59,497 bases of DNA from DATEAV01 sp964575425 (GTDB taxonomy: Bacteria > Chloroflexota > Anaerolineae > Anaerolineales > E44-bin32): positions 1-59,497 of the forward strand of contig CAZNRD010000016.1 in NCBI GenBank assembly GCA_964575425.1, written 5' to 3'. Each line of letters opens with the position of its first letter. Positions within the stretch are counted from its first letter, which is position 1. The notes under the pieces are model-generated. The model did not search any database. It was not told where the DNA came from and was given only the letters and a program-made list of their open reading frames with translations. Below are positions 23,657 through 31,827 of the stretch, one piece after another. The translations under genes were made by a program, and so were the position numbers.

Positions 23657-24931
23657 TTGCGCTCCCTGCTGCCCGAAGCTCACCCCAGTCTTCTTCTCGG
23701 CTGGCGCTGGCCCACCGCCCTGCGCGCGCTGCGCCACCGCAATTTCCGCCTGTTCTTCCTCGGGCAGCTAGTCTCCCTCTCCGGAACATGGATGCAGACC
23801 ACCGCCCAGCAGTGGTTGGTCTACCGCCTCACCGGCTCTCAGCTCAGCCTGGGCGCCGTGACCTTCGCCTCCTTCCTGCCGGTACTCCTGCTCTCGCTCT
23901 TCATGGGCGTCATTGTCGACCGGGTGCCGCGGCGGCGTCTGCTCCTCCTCACACAGACCTGGTTCATGCTGGGTGCGGCCGTCCTGGCGTGGCTGACCGC
24001 AGTCGACGTCATCCGCTACTCGTACATCCTCACCCTGGCCTTCCTCCTCGGCCTGGCCAATGCCCTGGACATGCCTGCCCGACAGGCCTTCTTCGTCGAC
24101 ATGGTCGAGCGAGACGACCTGATGAACGCCATTGCCCTGAACTCTTCGGTCTTCAACGGGGCTCGCATCATCGGCCCGGCCCTCGGAGGGGTGGTGGTGG
24201 CGCGATTGGGGGAGGCGCCCGCCTTCGCCATCAACGCCCTGACGTTCCTGGCCGTCATCGCCAGTCTCCTGTTGATGCGGCTGCCTCCCACCATCCGGGC
24301 CCCGCACACCGCGACTGCCCTCACAGAGCTCAAGCAAGGCCTCCACTACCTGCTGGAAGATCGCCGGGTTCTCGGCCTGGTGACGATGATCGCCGCCTTC
24401 AGCCTGATCGGGTTCCCCTGCTTCACGCTGCTGCCCGCCTTTGCCCGCGACATCCTCCGGATCGGAGCCAGCGGTCTGGGAGCCCTGATGGCCTCGATGG
24501 GGACGGGGGCCCTGGTGGCAGCCCTCGGCCTGGCGGTCTTTGGCGACCGCGGCGGCGACCGCGGTCGCGGCAAAGGCTGGCTCCTGGGGCTCAATCGCTG
24601 GCTGTTCGCCGCTGCGCTGGCCGCGCTTGCTCTCTCGCGGACACCCGCCCTGTCGATGGCGGCCCTCGTGGTGGCAGGCTACGCCTTCATCACCCAGTTG
24701 GCCATCACCAACACGCTCATCCAGCTGCTCGTGCCCGACGACCGCCGCGGTCGTGTGATGAGCATCTACACCTGGGCACTGGGCGGCTTCTGGCCCCTGG
24801 GAGCCCTCCTCATCGGTGCAGTGGGGGATGCGATCGGAGCACCCGCTGCGGTCCTGATCTCGGCCAGCGCCTCTGCGGCTCTCGCTGTGCTGGGCGGCGT
24901 CATCTTCCCCGAGGCGCAGCGGCTCCGCTGA
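23657..24931 (+). CDS. MFS transporter (EntS/MFS_3-like)
   Basis: The 424-residue polytopic protein begins with ALRHRNFRLFFLGQLVSLSG then TWMQTTAQQWLVY, the classic start of the MFS_3 exporter group (EntS-like). It also has DRVPRRRLLLLTQ between segments 2 and 3 and ANALDMPARQAFFVDMV. Exporters of this group move siderophores or drugs; the substrate here is unknown. The TTG start at 23657 is taken because the homologous N-terminus begins soon after it. It follows AMMECR1 by 35 bp. Confidence 0.82.
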   Translation: MRSLLPEAHPSLLLGWRWPTALRALRHRNFRLFFLGQLVSLSGTWMQTTAQQWLVYRLTGSQLSLGAVTFASFLPVLLLSLFMGVIVDRVPRRRLLLLTQTWFMLGAAVLAWLTAVDVIRYSYILTLAFLLGLANALDMPARQAFFVDMVERDDLMNAIALNSSVFNGARIIGPALGGVVVARLGEAPAFAINALTFLAVIASLLLMRLPPTIRAPHTATALTELKQGLHYLLEDRRVLGLVTMIAAFSLIGFPCFTLLPAFARDILRIGASGLGALMASMGTGALVAALGLAVFGDRGGDRGRGKGWLLGLNRWLFAAALAALALSRTPALSMAALVVAGYAFITQLAITNTLIQLLVPDDRRGRVMSIYTWALGGFWPLGALLIGAVGDAIGAPAAVLISASASAALAVLGGVIFPEAQRLR

Positions 24932-25334
24932 GCGGCTCCTGTCCGAATAGCGCAAAGCGCCAGCACAAGCAACCCGTCCGCCCCACGGCTCACCACTCAT
25001 CCGACCGCAGTCATACGGACGACAACGCCGGAGGCGGCGAAGTGTAGAATCCTCGTCCGGTGTCGGCGGACCGCGCCCAGATCCTGATGAAACGCGGCCT
25101 CGAGAACCAGTGGCGGGACGAACCGCCCCGAATGCGTTCCGGCACAGGCCCAATCCACACGTTGGGGCGCAGGGAAAGAGCCATCTCCAGAAGCACCGCG
25201 GGTATCGCGTGCAGGATGTGAAAGCGACGTACACCGATCGCCACCACCGACACCATCGGCAGCATCTCCAGGACCAGCCTCCCAACACGAACGATCTGAT
25301 TCATGCCCGGCCTTTCCATGGCTGCCGCCCGGGC
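24932..25334. other. Gap between convergent genes
   Basis: About 400 bp between the MFS stop and the NhaD/ArsB-type gene stop. It contains one weak minus-strand frame, listed separately. No RNA or repeat was recognised. Confidence 0.4.
25011..25304 (-). CDS. Hypothetical short protein (doubtful)
   Basis: A 97-residue frame lies 30 bp downstream of the NhaD/ArsB-type gene in the same direction. Its first 60 residues are partly hydrophobic (VGRLVLEMLPMVSVVAIGV, ILHAIPAVLLEMALSL) and its tail is Arg-rich and low in quality. GAAAGG precedes the ATG. I recognise no family, and it could be chance or a gene remnant. Confidence 0.3.
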   Translation of the reverse strand: MNQIVRVGRLVLEMLPMVSVVAIGVRRFHILHAIPAVLLEMALSLRPNVWIGPVPERIRGGSSRHWFSRPRFIRIWARSADTGRGFYTSPPPALSSV

Positions 25335-26639
25335 TCAGCGTGTGAACAAGGCATAGTCCAGAGTCAGTGCCAAGCTGCTCACCAGGCACGTCAGGATCAT
25401 CACCGGAAGCCCTCGTCGGTTCCACAGGCGGGTCGTGATGGGTTGGCGCGTTCGTTGGGAAAGCTGGGTCACGAAGATGTTTGCCGTAGAGCCAATAATG
25501 GTGGCATTCCCGCCGAAGCCGGCCCCGAAGGCCAGGGCCCACCAAAGCGGATTGACGGCAACCCCATTCTGCCCCAGCTGCTGAATGACCGGGATCAGCG
25601 CCACCGTGATCGGGACGTTATCGATCACGGCCGAAAGGATGCCCACAATCCACACCAGACTCACCGCCGTCACCACCGGGTGACCCCGGCCAAGCCGGAG
25701 GACCCAACCCGAAACCATGCTCATGATGCCCGCTGCCTCCAGCCCTCCTACCAACACGAAGAGCGAAGCGAAGAAGACCAGCACGGACCACTCCACTCGC
25801 TGCAGCACCGCACCTGGCTTTGGCCCCACCCACACCAGGGCCAGAGCCGACATAGTGAGGGCGATGAAGGCAGACCCGATCCTGAGCCACTCTTCAAGCA
25901 GGAACAGCACCACTGTCAGGCCAAGCACAATCAGAACCTTCGTTGCGGCCGGCCGGTCGCGCCAGGCATCAGCCGGCCTCAGACGGCCGAGGGCTTGCGC
26001 GTCCAGCCCCGCCGCTCTCAGGTCCCGACGGAAGAGCCACAGCAAGAGGCCGAGCGCGCCCAGCCAGGCGATGACCGCAACCGGCAGGGCATGGGTGAGA
26101 AAATCATTGAAACTCAACCCCGCCGCCGTTCCGATCAGCACATTGGGCGGGTCGCCGATCAGTGTGGCCACGCCCCCGGTGTTGGAGAGCAAGGCCTCGC
26201 TCACCAGGAAAGGAAGCGGGGAAACGCCCATGATCTCGCACACCAAGACCGTCAACGGCGCGATCAGGACGACGGTGGTGACATTGTCGAGGAGCATCGA
26301 GAGCACGGTGGTCAGGCTGCCCAGCAGCACCAGGAGCCGCATCGGGCGGCCACGCGAGGCACGCGCCGCCATTGCCCCCACGAATTCGAAGAACCCGGTT
26401 GGCTGCAGCAGGGTCACCAGGAGCATCATTCCAAAGAGCAGACCCAGCGTCTCGAAGTCGACGGCCTGCACGGCCTTGTGGTCATCAAAGAAGCCAAGCC
26501 CCACGCCTGCCGTGACCATCGCTGCCGCGCCGGCCATCGAGGCGATGGTGCGATCGACCCGTTCCCCGAAGATGAACGCAAGCGTGGCGAGGAAGATGAC
26601 CAGAGACACAACGAGGGGAGCCAAAGCGGCCCACGACAT
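25335..26639 (-). CDS. NhaD/ArsB-type ion transporter (IT superfamily)
   Basis: The 434-residue protein has about eleven hydrophobic segments and two inverted repeats with the superfamily motifs. The first repeat has MLLDNVTTVVLIAPLT and SNTGGVATLIGDPPNVLIG. The second has VIDNVPITVALIPV and GFGGNATIIGSTANI. This is the ArsB/NhaD/P-protein branch, moving Na+/H+ or an oxyanion. It is the last gene of an operon with a CPA2 antiporter, a PII-like protein and a CBS protein, which argues for monovalent-cation or pH homeostasis rather than arsenite efflux; no ars genes are present. Confidence 0.82.
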   Translation of the reverse strand: MSWAALAPLVVSLVIFLATLAFIFGERVDRTIASMAGAAAMVTAGVGLGFFDDHKAVQAVDFETLGLLFGMMLLVTLLQPTGFFEFVGAMAARASRGRPMRLLVLLGSLTTVLSMLLDNVTTVVLIAPLTVLVCEIMGVSPLPFLVSEALLSNTGGVATLIGDPPNVLIGTAAGLSFNDFLTHALPVAVIAWLGALGLLLWLFRRDLRAAGLDAQALGRLRPADAWRDRPAATKVLIVLGLTVVLFLLEEWLRIGSAFIALTMSALALVWVGPKPGAVLQRVEWSVLVFFASLFVLVGGLEAAGIMSMVSGWVLRLGRGHPVVTAVSLVWIVGILSAVIDNVPITVALIPVIQQLGQNGVAVNPLWWALAFGAGFGGNATIIGSTANIFVTQLSQRTRQPITTRLWNRRGLPVMILTCLVSSLALTLDYALFTR

Positions 26640-26642
26640 CGT

Positions 26643-27098
26643 TCATCCTTCCAGGCTTGCCCTCAGGAACGCCGTGCCGACATCCACCCACGATGCCACC
26701 CCTACCAGCCGCCCCTCGCCGTCTACGATCGGCAGGTCGCGCAGGTTGTGCTGCCGCATCACGGCGTGCGCCCGCACCAACTTGCAGTCCTTCTGAACCG
26801 AAGTTGCCTCACGCATCAGGCTGCCGACCCTCTGGCGGCGAACGCTGTCATCAATGCGGGCGAGTTCTACAGCACCGAAGTCGCCGACGAAATCGTAGTC
26901 TTCCATCATCTTGATGAACGCCGGCAGCGCCAATGCAAGCACCTCGTCCAGGCCTAAGACGCCGACCAGACGCTGCTGATCATCGACGACAGGAAGCACT
27001 CCGATTCGCTCCTCCACGAAGAGACGCATGGCGCTCTCCAGCGTCTCATCCGCCCCGATCGAGATCGCCCGTTCCTTCATCACCGACTGCATGATCAC
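26643..27098 (-). CDS. Two-CBS-domain protein
   Basis: The 151-residue protein is a stand-alone CBS pair: the first domain (about 5-60) ends RIGVLPVVDDQQRLVGVLGL, and the second (about 87-145) includes NLRDLPIVDGEGRLVGVASW. Between them is an insert with MMEDYDFVGDF. CBS pairs bind adenine nucleotides or SAM and gate transporters. A GTG start lies behind GGAGG. It sits between a PII-like gene and the NhaD/ArsB-type transporter gene (three bases upstream of it), so it may regulate one or both transporters in trans. Confidence 0.85.
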   Translation of the reverse strand: MIMQSVMKERAISIGADETLESAMRLFVEERIGVLPVVDDQQRLVGVLGLDEVLALALPAFIKMMEDYDFVGDFGAVELARIDDSVRRQRVGSLMREATSVQKDCKLVRAHAVMRQHNLRDLPIVDGEGRLVGVASWVDVGTAFLRASLEG

Positions 27099-27125
27099 GA
27101 GCTCCTCCTTCCCGACCGGGCTGGC

Positions 27126-27497
27126 TCAGGGCTTCTGTCGGCTCGGGTACGGCTGCAGCCCCACGGCGCGCGCCACCGGGATGACGAACAGGATGCCCGA
27201 GTCGGGCCGATCCAGCGGACCCAGCACGCGCTCGGTGGCTTCGATCAGCCGCTCCAGCTCGAAGCCGTCTGGAACCACACTGAACAGCAGTCGGCTGTGG
27301 TGCTCCTCGCCTTCCAGCACCTTGCGCATTGACGGGAAGAGCGGCAGGTCATCGCGCAGGTCATGGTCGCGCATGTGGCGCCCCAGGCCGCTGCTGTCAA
27401 GCAGCGTCATCCCTGTCACCCCTGCTTCCAACCAAGCGCGCACGATCGCGTCCACTCTCCCCGGATCGTGGACCACAAGGCTAACCAGTTGCGGCAT
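27126..27497 (-). CDS. PII-like signalling protein
   Basis: The 123-residue protein has a ferredoxin-like fold resembling PII/GlnB-domain proteins: LVSLVVHDPGRVDAIVRAWL, GVTGMTLLDSSGLGRHM, then a long loop and LFSVVPDGFELERLIEATE and GILFVIPVARAVG. The classic T-loop uridylylation tyrosine is not seen, so this is a divergent PII-like protein as found beside transporters (SbtB, PstA type). It starts inside the last codons of the CPA2 antiporter gene (17-base overlap), implying coupled synthesis and direct control of that antiporter (inference). Confidence 0.75.
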   Translation of the reverse strand: MPQLVSLVVHDPGRVDAIVRAWLEAGVTGMTLLDSSGLGRHMRDHDLRDDLPLFPSMRKVLEGEEHHSRLLFSVVPDGFELERLIEATERVLGPLDRPDSGILFVIPVARAVGLQPYPSRQKP

Positions 27498-28731
27498 CGG
27501 CAGCCTCCCGTCTTGAGAACGCCCAGCGCAACAGCGGAGGGGTGACCAGCGTGGTAGCCAGGACCATCAGTACCACGGACGTCAGCACCTCGCGATGCAG
27601 GATTCCCTCAACGACCCCGACTCCGGCGATGATCAGCCCCACTTCGCCTCTGGAGATCATCCCCATTCCCATGCGTAGCGCGGCGCCGCGGTCGAAGCCG
27701 CCCAACCACGCCCCCAGTCCACAGCCGATGATCTTGGAGACAACGGCCACCACGAGAAGCGCGGCGGTGAAGCCAGCGGCTGCCCAGCCCAACGCGCGCG
27801 CGTTGGATTGAAGGCCGACATCCACCAGGAACAGCGGGACGAAGAAGGCATAGGCCAGCGAGTTCAGCCCGCGCTCGATCTCATCTCGCAGATGACTGCG
27901 CCCGATCCCCAGCCCGGCCATGAAGGCTCCGGTAATGGCCGCCACACTGCCCAGGTATTCGATCATCCACGCCAGCAGCATAACCATGGCCAGCACCACA
28001 GCCAGAAGCCCCTGGCTCACCCTCAGACGGTTGGCCCACTCCGCTACCCGCGGAAGCACGAAGATCGCTAGAAAGGTCACCACCACCAGGGTGCCGACCA
28101 TTCTCGCCAACTGCAGGGCTGCGCTGCCAAGCATCCCTCCTCCGGCAGCCAGAGCGATGAAGGCCGAAAGCAAGGCCACCACCAGAACATCGTCGATCAC
28201 TGCCGCGCCGAGAAGAGCAACGCCCTCACGCGTGCGCAGCCAGCCCAGCTCAAGCAACGTCTGGGCCGAGATGCTGACGCTGGTTGCGCTCAACACAATC
28301 CCGATGAAGACCGCTTCCCTGAGCGGGAAGCCGAAGGCCCAGCCCGTGCCGAGGCCCAGCAGCGTCGGCGCCACCACGCCCAACACACCGCCGAACAACG
28401 CAGGGCGGCCAGCACGCCGCAGATCGCTAAGCTCGGTCTCCAGGCCGGCGGCGAACATCAGCCACACCATACCCACCTGCCCGAGCAGGTGCACCCAGTC
28501 TCCCAAACCTTCTGCGCTCACTGCGGGAAACGAGAGTATGTTGAGGACGCTTGGGCCGAGCAGCAGGCCAGCGAACAGCTCACCCAAGATGGGGGGCTGC
28601 CCAAGGCGTGCAGCAAGCGCTCCCAGAAGCTTGGCGGAGAGGATGAGGATCGCCAGCAGCAGGAGCACCGGCAAGATTCCGGGCGCCGATCCGCCACCAC
28701 CAGCCAGAGCCGGGAATTCCTGCAGGTTCAA
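27481..28731 (-). CDS. CPA2-family cation/proton antiporter (Kef/NapA type)
   Basis: The 416-residue polytopic protein has the CPA2 landmarks: LGQPPILGELFAGLLLGPS in segment 2, WLMFAAGLETEL in segment 3, GAAVIDDVLVV (the ion-binding Asp pair in segment 6) and MGMISRGEVGLIIAGVG. No RCK/TrkA-N domain is attached, so the soluble PII-like and CBS proteins encoded next may fill the gating role. The TTG start at 28731 follows an AGGAG at some distance. A TATAAT with extended TG lies 66 bp upstream. Confidence 0.85.
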   Translation of the reverse strand: MNLQEFPALAGGGGSAPGILPVLLLLAILILSAKLLGALAARLGQPPILGELFAGLLLGPSVLNILSFPAVSAEGLGDWVHLLGQVGMVWLMFAAGLETELSDLRRAGRPALFGGVLGVVAPTLLGLGTGWAFGFPLREAVFIGIVLSATSVSISAQTLLELGWLRTREGVALLGAAVIDDVLVVALLSAFIALAAGGGMLGSAALQLARMVGTLVVVTFLAIFVLPRVAEWANRLRVSQGLLAVVLAMVMLLAWMIEYLGSVAAITGAFMAGLGIGRSHLRDEIERGLNSLAYAFFVPLFLVDVGLQSNARALGWAAAGFTAALLVVAVVSKIIGCGLGAWLGGFDRGAALRMGMGMISRGEVGLIIAGVGVVEGILHREVLTSVVLMVLATTLVTPPLLRWAFSRREAADAATG

Positions 28732-28796
28732 CAGCGGCCCCTGCTCCTTGTGAGTCCATCGATGGCCGAAGGGCGTTCCCGCTCGCCGTGACAGGC

Positions 28797-28805
28797 ATTA
28801 TAGCA
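28797..28805 (-). promoter_or_regulatory. Extended -10 promoter of the antiporter operon
   Basis: On the minus strand TGCTATAAT (28805-28797) forms an extended -10 element; the -35 region is weak. The box ends 65 bp before the TTG start of the CPA2 antiporter. Confidence 0.55.
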
Positions 28806-31217
28806 TCAGGAGGTCGCGAGACTCGGGGCTTGCTCAACGGTCCTCGCCTCTTCCCCACTCACCTGAACCCGTTCACCATCGGGAAAGACAACCACCGCTG
28901 CCGAGCCGGATTCACGCCTGACCTCCAACCCCCGCCAGCGGATGGTCACGGGCCACGGGAACGGGTTCGAACCCTCCAGCCGGACCTTGCGCGGGGTGAT
29001 CAGCCGCACCCCCAGGCAGCTCAGGAACAGCGGCAACGGCGGCAGGCCGGCCGGGTGGTCAGCCTCGCCGAAACCTGCACCATCGTCCGGGCGATACCAG
29101 CGACGGAAGCCTCCGTGCCGCCGCACGCATCCTGCGGCTGCGGCCATCAGCCGGCGGGTGAGCTCCGCCGCCTCGGCCCTCCTGCCGTAGGCAAGCAGCC
29201 CCTCGCCCAGCATCTCATTCCACGACATCTGCACCGCGCCGACACCGGTGCGGTGATCGGGAGAGAAGGCAGGGTCTGAGGCCGCGTTGCTGGCGATGCC
29301 AAAGGCGCACCAGAATCGCTTCGGGTCCAGCAGCGCCCGGTCAATGAGGATCCCCGCGCGCTGTCCTTCGGGAATCCCTGCCCACAGCGGGAGCAGCACC
29401 GTCGCATCCTGCCGCGAGTAGTCTGCCGCGAAGATCCACGTCAGGAACGCCGCCGATAGGCCGCGCACGGTGATCTCCTGCAGGCTGGCGTAGGCGCGGT
29501 TGCTGGTCGCACTCCCCTGCCCCCAGAACCACCGGCAGTCGACTCTGGTCAGGCGTTCACTGGTGCCGCGCCCACGCGTCGCCCGGCCCTTGATCGTCAC
29601 CTTCAGGCTGGCCGCCTCGGCTTCCGGACCCCGGCAGCGGACAAGCACGCGGGCGCCGGGGCTGAAGTCCCGTTCCAGGCGGACCGTAAACTCCCCCACA
29701 CCCTCGCCCAGCAGCTCACCATTCGGTGAGACGTGCAGGTCACGGTCAAGATGATGATAGGTCGCCGTCTGCCCGGACCATGAGGCCCTGACGCGAGCAC
29801 GCAGGCGTTCAGCGCGCTCCTTGAGTCGCGCCACGACCTCGCCCCTGCCTAGCTCTCGCGCAGCCTCCATCAACGACAGACACTCTCGGTAGAGGTAGGC
29901 CCCCAGGTCCGGCGTTTCGGCTTTCGTGAGCTCGAGGCCTTGTCCCCAATCGCCCCAGGGCGCGAAGGTGGGCCAGTCGTCGAAGCCGGCCTGAACTGTG
30001 TGGTCCCACTCCGGAAAGCCGTCCTGGTCGCGGTCGTGCGCAGGGGTAAACCACGCATCGAGGAATTCGAGCAGCCGGTCGAAGCAGGCCTCCAGAAAGG
30101 GGCGGTCTTCGGTGTGCTGGTAGATCCGCCAGGTGAGGCTGGCCAGGAGCGGCGCTGCCAGCGCCTTGCTCCGCTGGCCGCCGAGCCCCGGCCGGCCGTC
30201 GATGGCGCCATCGGCCGACTGGACGGCCAGATAGTTGAGCACCAACCCCTTCGCCCAGTCCGGGGCAGCGGGCAGGACCATGGGCACAATCGCATATACG
30301 TCTTGGACCGACTGGCCATCCCAGCCGAGCGGATGATCGCCTCCGTCGCCGCGCGCCGAGTGGCCGCGGTCCGGCGCCCGCACACAGACGAACGACCTGT
30401 GCGGAAGGTGGGGCGTGGGCCCGACGAATGACCCCAGGGCGGCCTGTTGCGCCATCTTCAGGGCAAAGTCCCAATCCGGGTCGCCAGATTCGATCTCGAC
30501 CTGGCCGTGGTTGACCATTTCCAGGCGGGCGATTTCCTCGTCCCACGGCCGGCCGACCAGCTCGCGCGCTAGGAGAAAGGACTCTTCCATCGACCCCAGT
30601 GCGACCTCTGCCCAGCCCACAGCCTTACCCTCGCCAGGCTCAAGTTCGAACGTGACTGCCAGGGCCGGATGCGCCGCCTGCGCCGGGCTAGCCCCTCCTG
30701 CCAGGAAGACGACGGGCACCAGATCAGCCGTCCTTCCCACTAGAAGGTTCACGCCCTGAGCCATCGCCTCGTGCATTGGCTCGGGGTTCTCCCCTGGGAG
30801 GAATGCGGCGTGAAGCACCAGCCGCGCACGATGCCGGGCGCCATCGAGGTTGGTCAGCCGGACTCTTCCGGCCAGGGAGTGGGAGTCCGGCACCCAGACC
30901 TCAAGCCGGGCCTCCAGCCGCGAGAAGGGCGCGAACTGGAGGGAGAGGTAGTTGGGGAAGACCTGCTTCAGGATGGGAGGGGAAGCGAACTGCGCGGGGT
31001 CGGTCACATATTCCGCCTCGCGCCCGAAGGCCACGAAGAGCCGCATTTCGCGCGCCCGCAGCCCGTAGGTGGTGGAAAAGCACAGCGCGGGCGGGTCCCC
31101 GGCACTGCTACGGAACTCCCAGCACTGGTCGTTGACGTAGTCGGGTCGGCTGAGGCGGGAGTCGGCTGCCAGTCGAAAGGCCATCGACGGCTGGACCGGT
31201 ACAGACCAGGTGCGCAT
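28806..31217 (-). CDS. GH63-like (alpha/alpha)6-barrel glycoside hydrolase
   Basis: The 803-residue protein has an N-terminal beta-sandwich (about 1-230) and a catalytic helical barrel related to GH63/mannosylglycerate-type enzymes. Landmarks are DHPLGWDGQSVQDVYAIVPM, HDRDQDGFPEWDHTVQAGFD (candidate catalytic acid), TPDLGAYLYRECLSL and QMSWNEMLGEGLL. A C-terminal beta region ends the protein. No signal peptide is seen, so it is probably cytoplasmic, acting on a compatible-solute or oligosaccharide glycoside. The ATG lies six bases after a TACAAT box, so the mRNA is probably leaderless. The substrate is not determined. Confidence 0.72.
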   Translation of the reverse strand: MRTWSVPVQPSMAFRLAADSRLSRPDYVNDQCWEFRSSAGDPPALCFSTTYGLRAREMRLFVAFGREAEYVTDPAQFASPPILKQVFPNYLSLQFAPFSRLEARLEVWVPDSHSLAGRVRLTNLDGARHRARLVLHAAFLPGENPEPMHEAMAQGVNLLVGRTADLVPVVFLAGGASPAQAAHPALAVTFELEPGEGKAVGWAEVALGSMEESFLLARELVGRPWDEEIARLEMVNHGQVEIESGDPDWDFALKMAQQAALGSFVGPTPHLPHRSFVCVRAPDRGHSARGDGGDHPLGWDGQSVQDVYAIVPMVLPAAPDWAKGLVLNYLAVQSADGAIDGRPGLGGQRSKALAAPLLASLTWRIYQHTEDRPFLEACFDRLLEFLDAWFTPAHDRDQDGFPEWDHTVQAGFDDWPTFAPWGDWGQGLELTKAETPDLGAYLYRECLSLMEAARELGRGEVVARLKERAERLRARVRASWSGQTATYHHLDRDLHVSPNGELLGEGVGEFTVRLERDFSPGARVLVRCRGPEAEAASLKVTIKGRATRGRGTSERLTRVDCRWFWGQGSATSNRAYASLQEITVRGLSAAFLTWIFAADYSRQDATVLLPLWAGIPEGQRAGILIDRALLDPKRFWCAFGIASNAASDPAFSPDHRTGVGAVQMSWNEMLGEGLLAYGRRAEAAELTRRLMAAAAGCVRRHGGFRRWYRPDDGAGFGEADHPAGLPPLPLFLSCLGVRLITPRKVRLEGSNPFPWPVTIRWRGLEVRRESGSAAVVVFPDGERVQVSGEEARTVEQAPSLATS

Positions 31218-31223
31218 TAGGCC

Positions 31224-31252
31224 ATTGTACCGAGGAGCGCGCTCGGCTCCAA
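31224..31252 (-). promoter_or_regulatory. Leaderless promoter of the GH63-like gene
   Basis: On the minus strand TTGGAG (31252-31247) and TACAAT (31229-31224) are separated by 17 bp. The -10 ends only six bases before the ATG, so transcription should start at or next to the start codon. Confidence 0.7.
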
Positions 31253-31256
31253 GGCA

Positions 31257-31265
31257 TGCTACAAT
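31257..31265 (+). promoter_or_regulatory. Extended -10 promoter of the MaoC-like gene
   Basis: TGCTACAAT (31257-31265) forms an extended -10 without an evident -35. It lies 26 bp before the ATG and back to back with the GH63-like promoter. Confidence 0.55.
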
Positions 31266-31291
31266 CCTGCGGCGTTTCCCAGGAGACGGAC

Positions 31292-31765
31292 ATGAGCCAC
31301 ACCCCTAACCGGCGCCGCGGGATGTACTTCGAGGAGTTCGAGGTCGGGCAGCGCGTGACCACGCCGGCGCGCACTGTGACCGAAGCCGACGTTGTCGCCT
31401 TCGCCGGGCTTTCCGGTGACTTCAATTCGATCCACACCGACGCCGTCTATGCCCAGCAGACGCCATTCGGGCAGCGAGTGGCGCACGGCATCCTGGGCCT
31501 GGCCATTGCCAGCGGCCTGGCGACGCGCACCGGCATTCTGGAGGGCACCGTGCTGGCCTTCCGCGAGATCACGGAATGGAAGTTCACCCGGCCGGTCCAC
31601 ATCGGCGACACGATCTGGGCCGAGCTGGTCGTCGACGAAGCGCGGGCCCTGCCCCGTTTGGGAGGCGGCGCGCTGCTCATTTCGGTCGAGGTGAAGAAGC
31701 AGGACGACGAGGTGGTGATGAAGGGCCACTGGTCTGTCCTGGTTCAGAGCCGCCCCTCTGCCTGA
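31292..31765 (+). CDS. MaoC-like dehydratase (hotdog fold)
   Basis: The 157-residue protein has the MaoC hydratase-2 signature: GLSGDFNSIHTD (catalytic Asp and His) and RVAHGILGLAIASGL, followed by REITEWKFTRPVHIGDTI. Enzymes of this type hydrate enoyl-CoA in fatty-acid or polyester metabolism. It starts at ATG 31292 behind AGGAGA; the frame upstream is open but falls within the promoter. It stands alone between a divergent hydrolase and the PBP gene. Confidence 0.88.
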   Translation: MSHTPNRRRGMYFEEFEVGQRVTTPARTVTEADVVAFAGLSGDFNSIHTDAVYAQQTPFGQRVAHGILGLAIASGLATRTGILEGTVLAFREITEWKFTRPVHIGDTIWAELVVDEARALPRLGGGALLISVEVKKQDDEVVMKGHWSVLVQSRPSA

Positions 31766-31808
31766 AGCCTCACTCGACCGCTCCCAGGCCAGGGGGATGA
31801 AACGCCCA

Positions 31809-31827
31809 TGCTATAATCGGCGCAATG
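31809..31827 (+). promoter_or_regulatory. Leaderless promoter of PBP1A
   Basis: An extended -10 TGCTATAAT (31809-31817) ends seven bases before the ATG at 31825 and no ribosome site fits between them. The mRNA should begin at or one base before the start codon. Confidence 0.65.

Noticed and set aside
25110..26957. Plus-strand 615-codon frame opposite the NhaD/ArsB-type gene
   Set aside because: Antisense of a polytopic membrane gene, which gives polar His/Gln/Arg-rich chance frames. No start signal.
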